Shown here piece after piece: positions 11,608-24,568 of a DNA stretch of 64,000 bases (positions are counted from its first letter, which is position 1; every line of letters starts with the position of its first letter). The translations under genes and the position numbers were made by a program. This stretch comes from Xylogone sp. PMI_703 (taxonomy: Eukaryota > Ascomycota > Leotiomycetes). The notes under the pieces were generated by a model. That model was not told the DNA's origin, ran no database searches, and saw only the letters and a program-made list of their open reading frames with translations. The stretch spans positions 1,550,001 to 1,614,000 of the forward strand of contig JAJTUQ010000004.1 in the NCBI GenBank assembly GCA_021399445.1, written 5' to 3'.

Positions 11608-13141
11608 TTAGTTATATATCAATGTTTTCAAGCCCATCAAAACCTGATTTGTTTTGCTCTCCCACCTGAACGATCCAATTAGTCAATTTTCAACGCTAGC
11701 TTGGTCGAAGTGACACTTACAGATCCAGGAACAGCTTCCACAAAATTGAGAACAGAAGTCCTTGGAGACCGTTGCACAAGATACGGGTCTTGAGACCACG
11801 GCCAAATAAGCCCGTTATTCCATCCTGTATTATCACCAATCTCGCAGCCTCAGCTATAGAGAGTTAGTACTAATTATGTTATCCAACTTACAAGCAAACA
11901 CTTACTGTATGAGACTTTGGTATCATTAACCTGACGGTAGGTCTTTACAACCCTTAAGGAGTTGGAGACAGAGTCAGAGACGACGGATGCAACGAAACCT
12001 ATGAATGCCAGACGGAGTAACCATATGGCCAACGGGTGCTTCGCCGGTTCAGGAATATTTTCTGTTAAGAAGTTATACTGTAGCATAATTAGTATAGTAC
12101 TTATTTATTTAACAAGAATTTTAGTTTACCGTAGCAAACCAAGGGTAGTGGCCCACAAACGTGGCCGCAGCTGTAGCAATGGCGCCCCACCACAGGCTTC
12201 CTACTCCATCAGTCTTGATTCGGTGTCGAAGCAAACTGGTTCCACGAGCACCTTGTGCCTGAAGAGTTGTCTTCAGCGTGTCGATAGGAGTCAGAATCAT
12301 TCTAAAACAAGCAGCACTTAACATCACCGGGGGTTAGTATATAGCCAACCATTCGTTCAGCTTAAGAAAGACATTATATCTTACCAAAGTGAAGCAAAGA
12401 TAGTTTTCACGGGCGTAGGTAAATCCTTTAAGTAACCATTCGATTGAAGAAGTGCAAGGATTCCAGCGTTGGCGGCTGTGTCTCCAAATCTCGAGACAGG
12501 TCCTAGTTATCAAGATTTGAGTTTAACGGCACTTACGACGGTGGTTAGAACCATTCAAAGACCTACCCTGGATTAAAGCAGCACCGAGACCTTGATAGTA
12601 TCTTCCATAACCGCCGTCTTGGTACAGGGTCTGAGTTGCAGTGGTGAACGAAGATCCGAATCGATACTGGTAGTTCATAATGGTACGAAGCGGCTGTATC
12701 ATTTCTCAGCCTCCCCAGGAGCAAATGACATAAGAACATTCAGGAAATAATTACCATCAAAAGCAGAACCTGTAGAACCATAGCCGCGGCTCCACTCAGG
12801 CCTCCTCCTAGAGCGCGCTTGAGTGCGCCTTTGAGGTCGAACTATATGCAGCGCAACAGAGCTTTATTAGCCCAAACAGAGATCTTATTGACGGCGCGAC
12901 AGGAAACCATGGAACCTACATCGACATCGCCAGCATCTATCCAACCCTTGATAAAAATCGCCAAGACAACAATCGCGAGAATTGTCCAGGCCATTCTCCA
13001 GACATACCAGCTTATCGGCTTACGTTTACTGTCGTCCTCTACTAGTAAGACTGGCTCCGGCTGCTCTGATTCCTCGTTCCTAAGCAGCGGGGTTTGCTCA
13101 GTAGCATTTGTCTGGTTCTCCACATCGGCCTCTTGCGCCAT
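11608..13141 (-). CDS. mitochondrial-carrier-like (SLC25 fold) membrane protein
   Basis: About eight exons on the minus strand join in frame. Examples are 13141-12920, 12841-12755 and 12693 onward; the last short exon ends at 11608. The N-terminus is acidic and polar (TPLLRNEESEQPEPVLL), followed by one membrane segment (ISWYVWRMAWTILAIVVLAI). The body follows with LKRALGGGLSGAAAMVLQVL, LLLMPLRTIMNYQYRFG, ALIQGPVSRFGDTAANAGI and MILTPIDTLKTTLQAQG. The last is a carrier signature of the Px[D/E]xx[K/R] type. It then reads SLWWGAIATAAATFVGHYPW and GITGLFGRGLKTRILCNGLQ. The three-repeat layout fits the carrier family; substrate and organelle are unknown, and the extra N-terminal segment is unusual for mitochondrial members. 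Confidence 0.75.
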
Positions 13142-14057
13142 GATATCGGTTTATGATGGCTTTGAAGGGTGTTTTGAGAGGTGACGCGGAGAAGAAGAGT
13201 GGATGATTAATTGTCGGAGGTCGGTGAAATCTCGATTAGTCGATGCTGACTTGACAAACCCCATTTTTAACCCCTGCGCGGCTTTCTAATAACACACACT
13301 GATGGCGTGCTTCCGATCGTTGACCCGGATTAGATCTATGAGATCTCCATGAGGTTCGTACGTGGATCCGGGAACGACATAGTTAAGGTACTTCCATAAT
13401 GTGTAGTCCGTAGTCCGTCATGAATGGATTGGATGAGACTTACATGTAGTTTTCATCAGTATTCGCGCCTCCTTTCATGATTATTTCTTTATTCGAGGCT
13501 TAACTCTTAACTCCGCGGTCAACGCTTAGTACCTATAGGTTATTTCGCGCTTAAGCTTTATAAAATAATTAAGAGCTTGTGTAGATCTGGCCTAAGAGGT
13601 AAATCTAGACGCTCTTATAATTTTTTTGGCTGAGGTACTCTTATCGGTAGATTTTACCTCTGGTTAACAAAATTTCCCGTGGAAGACTTATTTTAAACAT
13701 GAGCTATATCTTTAAAATTTTATTATGTGTATTAAAAAGTGCATAAAGTTTGAAAATATATAGGGTTATTTCTTTTTTTTCCGCAGTGCTCTAGATATAG
13801 ATCGTTACACGATGACATGCCAAAAGGATCTGCTAATAAAGATGTCTAATTCAACAATTTAAAAGCGGACGATATACGGTGGTCTATGTCATTTGTGTAT
13901 ATTTTACGTTGGAATCTCAGAATATATCAATGTATTTGGCTGGTATCGGATATGTCTACCTGTGTTTGTCTACATCCACCCGCTCGCACTGGATAGAGGA
14001 TGGTTAGCTCCCCATCCTAAAGTTCCAACGGGCGCCTTGACATCATCTATTCTCATG
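13142..14057. other. AT-rich intergenic
   Basis: Contains the carrier promoter at the left and a long AT-rich tract. A small imperfect inverted repeat (agaggtaaatct near 13594, agattttacctct near 13651) is the only structure I see. Confidence 0.35.
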
Positions 14058-15695
14058 CTATGCGCTTGTAGGCGGGGATCTAGGTGTAGACTGTGGAATG
14101 GGCAGGTTATTTGAGTTCACGATGAGCCCATTCCAAGCTACGTTAGGAGTGCTTGGGGAATCCGGTCTCGTCTCGTCGAGCACACTCCTTTGATAACTCC
14201 AAAGCTGTATGAGGTTTGAAACAAATTCTGCAGTGCCGGCTACACCAGCTCTGGTTAGATATTGCTGGATATCCACATTTGGATGGCTAAGGATGTACGC
14301 CGCCAGCCCAGAGATGATGGAAGTCGCATACGATGTGCCCAGCTTCTCCCTATAACCAGTGGTACCAGCCATTGCAACCCAGTTAACCCCTTGCGCATAC
14401 GCCGTTATGCATGTGGCAGTTGTATCAGCCTCGTCGCATTTAGGAGTGAATGCAGATCGGAACCCCCTTTTGGCTCGGAGTCAGACACCCCATCTACCGA
14501 GCCCACGGATATCAGCCCAGGAATTGCTGCAGAATAACTAGCAGGGCGGATATTGGTGAAGAGGTTACCACTCGTTATTTCTCCTTCACCGTCCCCAAAG
14601 TTTCCAGCTGCGGCCACGAGCGTAATTCCGTTATTGATACACTGGAGCAAATCTCTGAGGAACCAATCATTTGTTGGGTCGTTTATGAAGGCACCAAATG
14701 ACATGTTAATAATGGCCTTCCCCTTCCTATCTGGATGCGTTGTTACAACATCGTTGTACGCCCAATGCAGTCCATCCCAAATAGCTGTTTCAGAACTCCA
14801 CTTGACTGTGACATCTACGAGGTTGGCATTAGTAGCGACTCCCAAAGTTGCACCCACAGCCATGGAAGCAACGGCAGTACCGTGAATGCCACTAGTATCT
14901 CCCGGGTTAACGTCCACAGCTATATAGCGGTCAATATTCCTGCCTTGGAATTCCTGTTCCAAACATCAGGTTCATGTACAAATCAAGGCGTCTGATCCAT
15001 GTGTGGGTTACTCACCGGATGATTGTGGTCAACTCCAGTGTCAACAACATATATAGTGACTCCAGCTCCTGCCGACTGTTCGTATGCATAATCTTGACCG
15101 TTGTAGCCATTACCAGAGTCATCAAACCATGTAGCTTTGAGCAATTCGAGATGGAAGTAATGTCGGGATCAATAGAAGGCGATCGCACAGTCAGCGGTGA
15201 ACCCGATTCTATCAGATCACTAAGGGCAGGGCTTAGCCGGTTAGGTAGGGCTCTTCTAATTATACCTGAGCTATTGTGCCCTATAAAATCCGAGGAAACG
15301 TCAGACTCCATCGAAGCATATCTCTTCTTCTTACTGTGGCATCTCTTTAGCTGGCTGCCGCTAGGAAAAGTTATTTCATTCCGAATCACAGTGCCAACAA
15401 CCTCACTCTTCTGAGCTATCTGAAACATTGTGTCATTCAATGTGGAGACGTGTGCGAATGCACCAATCGCAGGATAGGCCATGTCCAAGTCATCGTCGCT
15501 CTTGGGTAGGGTGTTGATAAAACTGTTAAAATCACTTTGAGCCACACCGCTTTCCGCTACTATCAAGTATCTAGTGGCTGTCGCTGTCTGTGAAGTTGTA
15601 GTCGTTGTTGTTGTGGCAGACGGCACGGAAGGCGTGGTTGGAGGTGGTGGTAGTGGTGATATGCTGCCTAATCCCAAAAGGACGACGATTGACAA
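14058..15695 (-). pseudogene. subtilisin-like serine protease (S8) with two frameshifts and no clear start
   Basis: Minus-strand frames together carry the subtilase triad. Asp is in VTIYVVDTGVDHNHP (about 15010-15060), His in GIHGTAVASMAVG, the oxyanion Asn in LVAAAGNFGDG, and Ser in KLGTSYATSIISGLAAYIL. An intron (GTGAGT..AACAG) sits just after the Asp block. Upstream is a Pro/Thr-rich segment (ISPLPPPPTTPSVPS) and an inhibitor-like propeptide region. The frame breaks at about 15131-15150, before WFDDSGNGYNG, and again at a five-G run (minus strand) at about 14463-14471, before RSAFTPKCDEADTT. No ATG precedes the hydrophobic N-terminal stretch near 15700. It would be a secreted endopeptidase if intact. 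Confidence 0.75.
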
Positions 15696-15710
15696 GACTA
15701 TAATAAAGGA

Positions 15711-17587
15711 ATGCGGATAAATATAAGTGTAATTCTAAATTTCACTTTATATGCATATATACAAAGAGGAACTAGCCACTTACAGATTCCAGTAGCCGCC
15801 CCAGCGCCAGCTACTACTACTCCAGGAACAGAGGGCCAGGCTTTCACTGTCAACCTATATACAGTTTATAGGGACTGTGTCAATGCTGGCGTATGCCAAG
15901 CACCGCCATCGGCCACCACCATCTCTCATTGCGGCATTGGACCAATTGATATCTTGACCGTGATTAATGCTCCAGTCACATTCTCCCAGGTGCCAGACCC
16001 TACTGGTGTTGCCTGCAGTGGTGTTGCAAGCTGTGATGCATCTGATTGCCAGGGGACGTTTTCTGGTCTAACAAAACTCCCTGCCTGTACAAATCCAACT
16101 AAGAAAGGTTGTCAGTGCATGGCAACCGGCACGACGTGCGGAGCCCATCAGAGCTGTGATCTCAACGGTTGTGCTGGAGAATTTAATGGACTGACCAAGT
16201 TTGCCCGGTGTACTGGCAACTTCGAGGGATGTGAATATACAGCAACCGATAATACCTGTGGCGTCCATCAAAGTTGCGACCTGAACGGCTGTGACGGATA
16301 GTTTAATGGATTGAACAAGTTTGCCCAGTGCACTGGCAATTTTGAAGGATGTGAGTGTGCGCAGACACCAAACACATGTGGACCTCTGCAGAGCTGTGAT
16401 CTCAATGGTTGCGATGGTGCTTTTGATCTATCCAACGGCAAGGCATTCTGTACCAACAACTTTGCCGGATGTCAGTGTACACCAACTGCAAAGAGATGTG
16501 GTAACGCACAGAGCTGTGACAACAACAATTGCGCTGGTGCTTTTGCTGGCTTGACGCCTTTCCCACAATGCACAAATTTCTTCAAAGGCTGTGACTGTGT
16601 AGCAACGTCAAATACCTGCGGGTCACCTCAAGACTGTGGACTGAATGGCTGTGATGGCGGTTTTGAGCTGTCCAACGGCGTGGCATTCTGTACCAACAAC
16701 TTTGTTGGCTGCCAGTGTACACCCAACTCGGCCACATGTGGGCCACCACAGAGCTGTGACCTCAATAACTGCGCTGGCATGTTTCAAGGCTCAGTACCTT
16801 TCCCAGAGTGCGCCGGTTTCTTCAAAGGTTGCCAATGTACGGCTACTTTGAACACCTGTGGCTCACCCCAAAGCTGTGACCTCAATGGATGTGAGGGAGC
16901 GTTTGATTCTTCAGGTACTGCTCATTGCCAAGGCAATTTCAAGGGCTGCCAGTGTAATCCCACCTCGGTAGGTTTTTCCTTTCTGTACGCCTGGTCCTGT
17001 ACATCGCTGACTGACTCTGCCTTATCCTAGGCCACGTGTGGTAATCCTCAGAGTTGCGACCTTAACGGCTGTAATGGCAAATTCCTCACCGGGCAGGGCC
17101 CTCCAACTTACACAGGCAACTTTCCCGGATGCCCATGTATTGCCACATCGGTACGTATAAGGACAGGCATGCGGTTGCTTTTCGTGATGCCCAATAACCT
17201 TGGCATATGTACAGAAATCTTCTCTTGATACTTTGCTAACCTTTGGTCTTGTTACAGAACACTTGTGGTCCCAAGAAGAGCTGTTCCGCGAGCGGCTGCC
17301 AGGGCGTCTTCAACGGTGGCAACCCCATCTGTACCGCTAACTTCTTTGGTTGCTCGTGTATTCCTGACCCCATCTGGACCCCACCGCCTCAAACTCCTAT
17401 AAGCATTCCAACGGCACCTACCAGTCCTCCACCTGCGATGCCAACCGTCGACTGGACCAAAGTCTGTGGTGGATATAAGCCTGACTGTTTGGAAAACTGT
17501 GGTCGACTCAGTGGACAACTTTGTCCATCATTCTGTTGCGCAGTGTGTCCCCCAAGCAGCATCTTAAACATTGACTGCAGTGTGTAA
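15711..17587 (+). CDS. cysteine-rich tandem-repeat protein, probably secreted, with an in-frame stop
   Basis: From about 15999 the product consists of ten units of 38-40 residues. Each follows the pattern CG..QSCDLNGC.G.F, a short loop with one Cys, then NF.GCxC. Introns 16968-17030 and 17151-17257 fall in phase 0 exactly between units 8/9 and 9/10. A Pro-rich linker and a Cys-rich tail (WTKVCGGYKPDCLENCG, CPSFCCAVC) end the protein at 17587. A TAG at 16299-16301 interrupts unit 3 where its neighbour has Glu, and unit 2 has Tyr for one Cys. The proposed ATG at 15711 gives no good signal peptide; a missing upstream exon is likely (ttacag acceptor at about 15785). Similar repeats occur attached to fungal secreted enzymes; the function is unknown. 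Confidence 0.65.
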
Positions 17588-19261
17588 GATGTGTAACTTG
17601 TCATCACGTAAAAGAAGAATAAAAAAATTCAACATGGATCGAGACTTAGCGATCTCCAGAATTCATACTCTTCTGTGCATATCGTGCAACTGCCTCTGGC
17701 CGGAGAGGCATGGCCTTGTTGGAAAGATTGCAGGTTGGCGTCCGAAAACAGATGTGATTATTTGGAAACTAGCCTCTAGTATTACATGGAGTTTCTAATT
17801 CTCTTTAGCCAATACCACTACACAATATACCCATTCTTAAAAAGACAAAATGATCATAAAGATATTATCGGTGGTCTCTGTAGCTCTCACATGATATTTC
17901 TGCTGTATTATATGGAAGTAAAGGTGATAGAAGAGTGAGATCTGAGAAAAATCTAAATAGCAAGTTTAGGTCTCGGACTATGAAGGACGCAATTTTCTAT
18001 AGAGTTTTCGGCGGAGCGACACCCTGTTTTATTACTAGAATATGGAAGAGTATTAAGATTGATTTAGGTTTTGATAAGTAGTCTATATGCTCTAAAAATT
18101 GTAGATTGCCTCGAATTAAAGGAAACTTAGACCAATTATTGGATATAGTAGGCTTTAAAGAATCTAAAGGCATTATACTGAATATCTAGTAGTTTCCTTC
18201 CTGTTGCCCATACTAATGTTCTAATTTACAGTTAGTGTATGCAAACACGAGAAGTTCAAGTGTAAACCATACAAGCTGACTAAAAATCACTTATTCCAAT
18301 GTAATCATGATCATTAAGCTTAGCTTAGTTGCATTGTTAGCTAAAATGCTAAGCAAAAGGTAAGAAAGGCGGCTTTTAAGGAAGGCTTCATTTCGCACAG
18401 TATAAGAGGCGATAGCAACCAGAACTTGAGGCGTCAGAACTCTAATCAGCTAATCTATAGGAGAGTTGGATCTTCGTAAGCCACCGTAGTAGAATCTGGA
18501 TAGTGAGGACTATTCTCCCGAAAATAAAGCTTTGCCGTACTGACCAAAGCCCTAGGGGCCAACTGAGGGGCGAGCTGAAAGCCCAGTCAGCGAATAAGAC
18601 GGTTGACATAGGTGTATATTCGTAAAACGTCTAGGCAAGTTACATCGTCGCGTTTCGAAGGATGTAATAATTTCCTTTTTCGTTTCCTGTGGGTCCCCAT
18701 CAGATGTTTGATAAACTTAAGTGCTAACTACTTACAGTAATTTTGCTTCGCAACAGAGTACGATCTTGATACCTCGATAACATCTTGTTCTCTTTCCCGG
18801 AGCGCATCTGCTTCCTTTCTATGAATTTTTTTAATCAAGTAGTTGTTATGACTGCTTCAATATCTTCAATCTTGATCCCACTTTTGATCCAAGCATATTT
18901 AAGCCTCGCCTCTTCCGCGCCGCAAGAGCCCCTGGGCGGGAGAGAAAGGTGAAAAGAGCTCTGCTGTTCAGCTCATGCCGACCGCTCATTGCTGATTGGC
19001 GAAACCGGCTATCAGCAGTTAAATTTATGGTTATAATTAGGTTGCTGCAGGGGCTCTTTAACCCTGAAGCTGTCAAATCCTGTGCTAGCTCAGATGCCTT
19101 CCCGGCCCAAAATTCTGTGACTTCAGCACTTGATAATTCTTTCATCCAATTCACCATCATTGACCGCATTCTCTATGGAGAGTTGCGCCGCGCAGCTCGT
19201 CCTGTTTTCGTGCGCTTTTCTGCTCTGTGGTGGTTGAGAAGAGCGACTGCAACACCTAAGC
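17588..19261. other. AT-rich intergenic, no gene recognised
   Basis: About 1.7 kb with many stops in all frames between the cysteine-rich gene and the DUF3433 gene. Frames at 18846-19335 lie on both strands and match nothing I know. The promoter of the next gene is at its right end. Confidence 0.4.
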
Positions 19262-22200
19262 ATGGACACCCGAATCCGCCGAAAGCCCGTTCCTTCGCAG
19301 GTATATATACCTCCAAGATCGGATCCTCTCAGTAATGCTACACAACATCGAGACAATACTGGCGGAGATCAACCGATTGAAGATATAATTAATTCTGAGG
19401 AACAATCTTTTGATGTCTCAGAGGCATTTATTCCGCGATCTCACGGTAATAACAGTGAAGAGAGGCTGAAAAAATCCTCTGCTGCCGTGGTTGTGTCTGG
19501 CTACTCCCCGACAGCAGGAGAGCCTCAAGTAGATGAGTTTCCACCGCACCACAAGCATGTATGGAATTCATTCTGGCTGCGATTGCCGGCGCTTGCAACA
19601 TTAAGCATTGCATTTGCATCTGTTGCTGCTGCCTCGTTGATCTTATATTTCGTATCGAAAGATCGCTCGGGTTTCCGCCCCATTACAACGAATCATTACA
19701 GCTGGACGTATGGGCCTACAGCCTGTGAGTTAACTTTTTGCTGCTGATGTTTACCTGGCTGTAACTAACGGATTATCAGTACTTGTTATTATCGCTGCGT
19801 TATGGAATCGGGTCAACTACCAAGTCAAATCCCTCGCTCCATGGTATAACCTACGACGAGCAGCATGCAAACCCGAAAGAAGCATATTGCTCGATTATGT
19901 CTCACCTCTTTCAATTCTGAGTATGTTCCGAGCCGCCAAACATAGGGACTGGGCTGTATTTGCTGTGACAAGTGTATCATTGCTGCTCAAACTTGCGGTA
20001 GGTAGTAACTCGCTGCCACTTCAACATTTAGGTCTGAGTATCAACGCTAATAGATTCGTTTAGACAATCATCTCTACGAGCTTTATCTCCCTCGAACCGA
20101 CTTTGATGATCAAGCAGAATAGCACCTTGCTGACAAAGCTTGCGTTTGATGCCAGCAACTTCACTATCAGAGCCGCAGACTCGAGCCCGGCATATATTTT
20201 CTATGGAGCTACCAACCTTGGACTGCCATATCCAAACGGGACTTTGGACAGTGTTATGGTTCCTCTTGCTCAACCACTGAAGTCTTATGGGTTCCCATCG
20301 AATTCTACTATTTCATGGCAAGCAGATGCGTTCTACCCGAGCTTCGACTGCCAGAAGGGCAGCTGGAATTTGACACAGCCTAATCCTCAAGATTATGCTC
20401 TTCAATTCAATGCTACGGTTTCAACCAATGACTGCCATGTGACAACCAAGCTCTCAGCCATTGATGGAACTCAGCTTTCGAAATTCCGTTCTAGTCAATC
20501 TTATCCGGGGAGAAACTTCGTTAGCACTATCCAAAGTATTACTTGCAACACCACAACCGACCCGAACCGATACTTGTTGACAGTTAGTCAAACTAACCAG
20601 AACCTCAAAGTAACCAATTTTAGTGCGGCAATCTGTGTCTCGGGATACCATCTTATGAATTCCGACGTCATTCTGGATGGCTCTATCATTGGCGGCAAGA
20701 ATGGATTGTCTGCCAACCCGGTTGATGGCTCCCCGAAATTTACTATTGATAACCTCACCTCTGGAAACTTAGGAGATGCAGTGATGAATGTCACGCAGAT
20801 GTTTTTCCTACGTGCTACTAACGCCCAAAATATATCTGAAAACGTAACCCCTTTCTTTGGTCTGATGACTTCACTGAGCCACCCCGCACCAGGCACGTCA
20901 ACGCTGGAGGCTTTCCTAGATACGGATGTCATGATGCGGGATGCACAGAATGCCTTCAATGGCGTTGCTGTTCAATTTGCCGCGAGGAATCTGCTGACTC
21001 CATCAGGTACCAATTCAACTGGTGTGGTATTGTTCCAGGAGAATCGTCTACACGTCCAGAGAGTATCTGCAGTTCTCATTGCTGTGATTCTCATCCTCGC
21101 ACTCTGCTTGAGCGTAGCTGTCAGTTTCTTTCGACCTTGGGATATCTTACCTCGTGATCCAAACACTATCACAGGAATCGCTGTATTGCTGCGATCAGGC
21201 ATAGAATTTAAAAGACTACTCTCCGGTACAGGGCGATTATCTCTTCCAGCTCTAGCGTCACACTTATCTGGTCAAGAGTTCAGGGGTATCATGACTTCAG
21301 AGACAGCGTTTTTGATTAAACCAATGGAACCTTCCAGGTACGAAACCGATAGAATCAATAAACCTGCGCGTTTAGACGACCAATCCATGGCTTGGTGGCG
21401 TCCTCTTGGTGCCCGACTATACATACGAGTCATCTCTTTGGTTCTCCCTTTAGTGGTTATTGCTATTCTTGAAGCCCTGCAACATAAATCCGACTATTCA
21501 GACGGCTTCGCCAATGTAGGATCAGACAATAAGTCAACAAAATATGCCATTGCTTGGCTTCCTGCGCTAGCTATGTTTGGTATCACGGCTCTCTACGGAA
21601 CGGTCAACTTTGCTGCCTGTGTTCTTGCTCCATACCACGCACTGTGGAAAGGCAGTCAACCGGCTGGTAAAAGTATTTCAGTAAACACCATCGGGAAATC
21701 ACCCGTTGTTTCATTTATTCACGCTGCTAAAGCTGGCTTTTGGGCCGTGTGTGCTACGGCCCTATCCGTCTTTCTTGCCAGCTTTTTGACTATCATTGTA
21801 TCCGGGTTATACACCATTGACAGGGTCACGACATCAACGAACATAACAGCATCTCAGTTGGATAACTTTGACTTCACATGGGCGAATAGTGCGAATAACG
21901 ATAGTGCGGCTGGATCTCTTACGGGTCTCATTCTTTGGTCGAATCTGAGCTATCCAATTTGGACATACAAAGATCTTGTCTTTCCATCTCTGGATATTGG
22001 ACCCCAAACTATTCTATCAACATCACAATCTCTAGATTCAGTGCTGACAACCACTATCCCTGCGATACGAGCAAGACTCAACTGCACAACAAGCGCTCCT
22101 GTATCCATAACAGCCTCATCGGAGTATTTTATATCAATGAATGCTACATATCTAGATACCTGCTCTGGAAATAAGTTAAAAACTGGTTATTTCCAGTTAT

Positions 22201-23240
22201 CTGTTCTGGCTAACTCGAATAACACGCAAATTATTGGCGGCATACAAGATCTGCATGTCTCCAGCTTTAATGGTACCTCGATTGCGAACACGGCTCAAAT
22301 TGGAAATGTCAATTACCCAAATAATCCAGAAGGTTGCCCTTCGCTAGTGTTCTACTTGGGACAGTTCTTTACTAGTCCACCGGATTTTTCAAATGACAAT
22401 GGCGATGAGGAGAGCTTGGAACGGGTCTCAATAGATGCGAATGTCTCGCTCCTTGTGTGCACGCAGGCTCTTCAACAAGTTCAAACGAGAACGACCTTTC
22501 TGATGCCCGACTTCGATATTGACCCAAGCAACCCACCCGAAACTGACGAATCGACCGCAGTCTATATCGCCAATGGCACTGAAGGTAGATTCATCCGGGA
22601 ATACCAAATCCTAAATAATATTGTGGCCGAGTTTCCGGATCAAAATATCGATGCTGTCGACTACAACCCGGGAGTATTTTATAGCGCCGCGATCTCCGGC
22701 AAAGATGGTGTCCCTGTCGAGGAACTTCTCGGAAGCGCAAACGTCGACAAATTCGTCAATGCAACAAGCAATATTTATTCGCAGTATATGGCTCAAGCCA
22801 TATCGCTCAACATGCGGGAAACTAATAGCGTAAACACTGTCAAGTCCCTTGCCGCAACCTTCCCTGCAACGCTATCTCAGCCATCGCACCTTAGACTTAA
22901 GCAGAACAAGGCTTCCAAGATAACACTCCAGGTCTTCCTCGGGGTCATGTTCCTATGTGGTGTGGCTGCCTGGCTACTTATGGATACAAGAGACTTGCTG
23001 ACGCATAATCCATGCTCGATTGCCGGAACCGCCAGCTTCTTGGCCGATAGCAAGATATGGGAAGATGATGGATTCTTCAGAGATGAGGAAGGAATTCAAA
23101 ATGTTGAGAATCGTGAGAACAAGGGGTTGCTCAAAGGAAAGCTGTTCAGTCTCGGTTGGTGGTCAGAGGAGAGAGAAGGGACGACGAGATTTGGAATCGA
23201 TGTCGGCAATGCTTTACGACGAATAGATTCCAAACGATGA
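19262..23240 (+). CDS. DUF3433 large membrane protein
   Basis: Exons 19262-19724, 19780-19997 and 20064-23240 join in frame to 1285 residues. The N-terminal 100 residues are polar. They are followed by SFWLRLPALATLSIAFASVA and several further membrane segments, including VSAVLIAVILILALCLSVAV, LYIRVISLVLPLVVIAILEA, FWAVCATALSVFLASFLTII and a last one near the C-terminus (LQVFLGVMFLCGVAAWLLM). Between them are two large outward-looking regions rich in Asn-x-Ser/Thr sites. The motif FRPWDILPRDPNTITGIAVL before the central part is typical of fungal DUF3433 proteins, which usually have two such modules and about 1200 residues. Their function is not known. The gene appears intact. Confidence 0.85.
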
Positions 23241-24568
23241 GCTGATCTGCATGAAAATTAATGAGTATAATAATGATAGATGGCAATGAATATTGTGTAT
23301 GTATATAATGCTTAGCTAATAAATCCGAAGAAAGAAAGGCTACGAGCCGTAAAATTTAAAGTTCCTTACGTAGCGTAAGATCTCCTTCATAAGCAGGTCT
23401 AATATAACCTCATCGATATCAATTCATCGAACAAAATCCCGAGGAACTATTATTCCTCCAATTACAAGATGAAAATGATACAGGAGATAACAATACACGT
23501 CAGCCAACATAGCTGCTGTTACACATGATCACTCATCAAGATCATACGGTACCGCAAAATCTCTCACGATTGGACAGAGACTGCCTAGCTAGGGATCAAT
23601 GCCACCTTACCGGTGTATCAGACTTATATATGGTATAGCTAGTTACTCGACTTTGCATTCTGATTGCTCGCCCGGATTATCATGGCCGGAGCCGAGGGCT
23701 CGGAAATAAACTGCTAGAGTACTTGGCGAATGGCGAATACCTCAAGTCCGAACCTTTGGTCTCAGCTAGATCGCCGGCCATCGCCGACAGCGGGCATTCA
23801 CTCGTATAAATGCTAAAATAAGGGAACACTCGTTGTGATTGTTAGATATCGCCGGTATCAGCGATAGGCGGCGATGCTACAAAGTCTTGGTGGTGGGATT
23901 TAGCGGCGCAGGCCATGCCATGAGCATTCTAACCTTAAAGTCTAAAATACGGCAGCAGAGCACGGTTCCAATGCTTGGCATCACGTGCCTTTTTGGTTTT
24001 TATACGAGCTTTAGCCTGAATGCCAAGGAAACAGAAATGAATTTCAGCGAGCGTTTCAACATATGGACAGAATGGACCAAAACATGTACACACAACACAA
24101 CACAACACAATATTGCTTGTATTATCAAGTTATCAGATTCTAGATAAAATATCGATGCGTTGGTTGGACAGGGGGGATCTGGCACGTGAAATACTGAGTC
24201 AGCAGTAAATAGGCCCTAGCGCAGAGCAAAGCGCGCTTATCCCGATTTGTTCTCGCTAAGAGTTTGCCCCCTCTCATTGGTTATAAAATTACCAGATCAG
24301 GATAATGAGCAGAAGCGCGTTGAGACAGTGGCTGACCGAAGCTTCCCGGCACTCATTGGCCCATCGAGGACCTCGTTCCACTCTGGGATACAGGCGCGCT
24401 TCAAATATACTGCTGCCACAGTCCAAGGAAACCCGGAGTATAAGACTACTCCTGATCAGTCATCCTCCTCAATGTCCAAATCCGTAAATTTTTGACTCTT
24501 ACCACACGTCCCATCATTTCCACCGTCGTTGGAGTTATATGCAGGAAGGCACTCGCCATTAGGTTACG
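23241..24568. other. intergenic, one weak nucleotide-binding-like remnant
   Basis: No supported gene. At about 23881-23925 a plus-strand frame reads YKVLVVGFSGAGHAMSI, vaguely like a dinucleotide-binding turn, but it has no continuation. A short (acaca)n run lies near 24090. Confidence 0.35.

Noticed and set aside
15780..15850. Minus-strand Gly/Ala-rich exon upstream of the subtilase
   Set aside because: It can be spliced in frame but has no ATG and is the antisense of the coding Pro/Ala/Thr segment of the cysteine-rich gene.
23878..23930. VLVVGFSGAGHAMSI, like a dinucleotide-binding turn
   Set aside because: Only about 15 residues, without the following FAD or NAD fold; probably chance.
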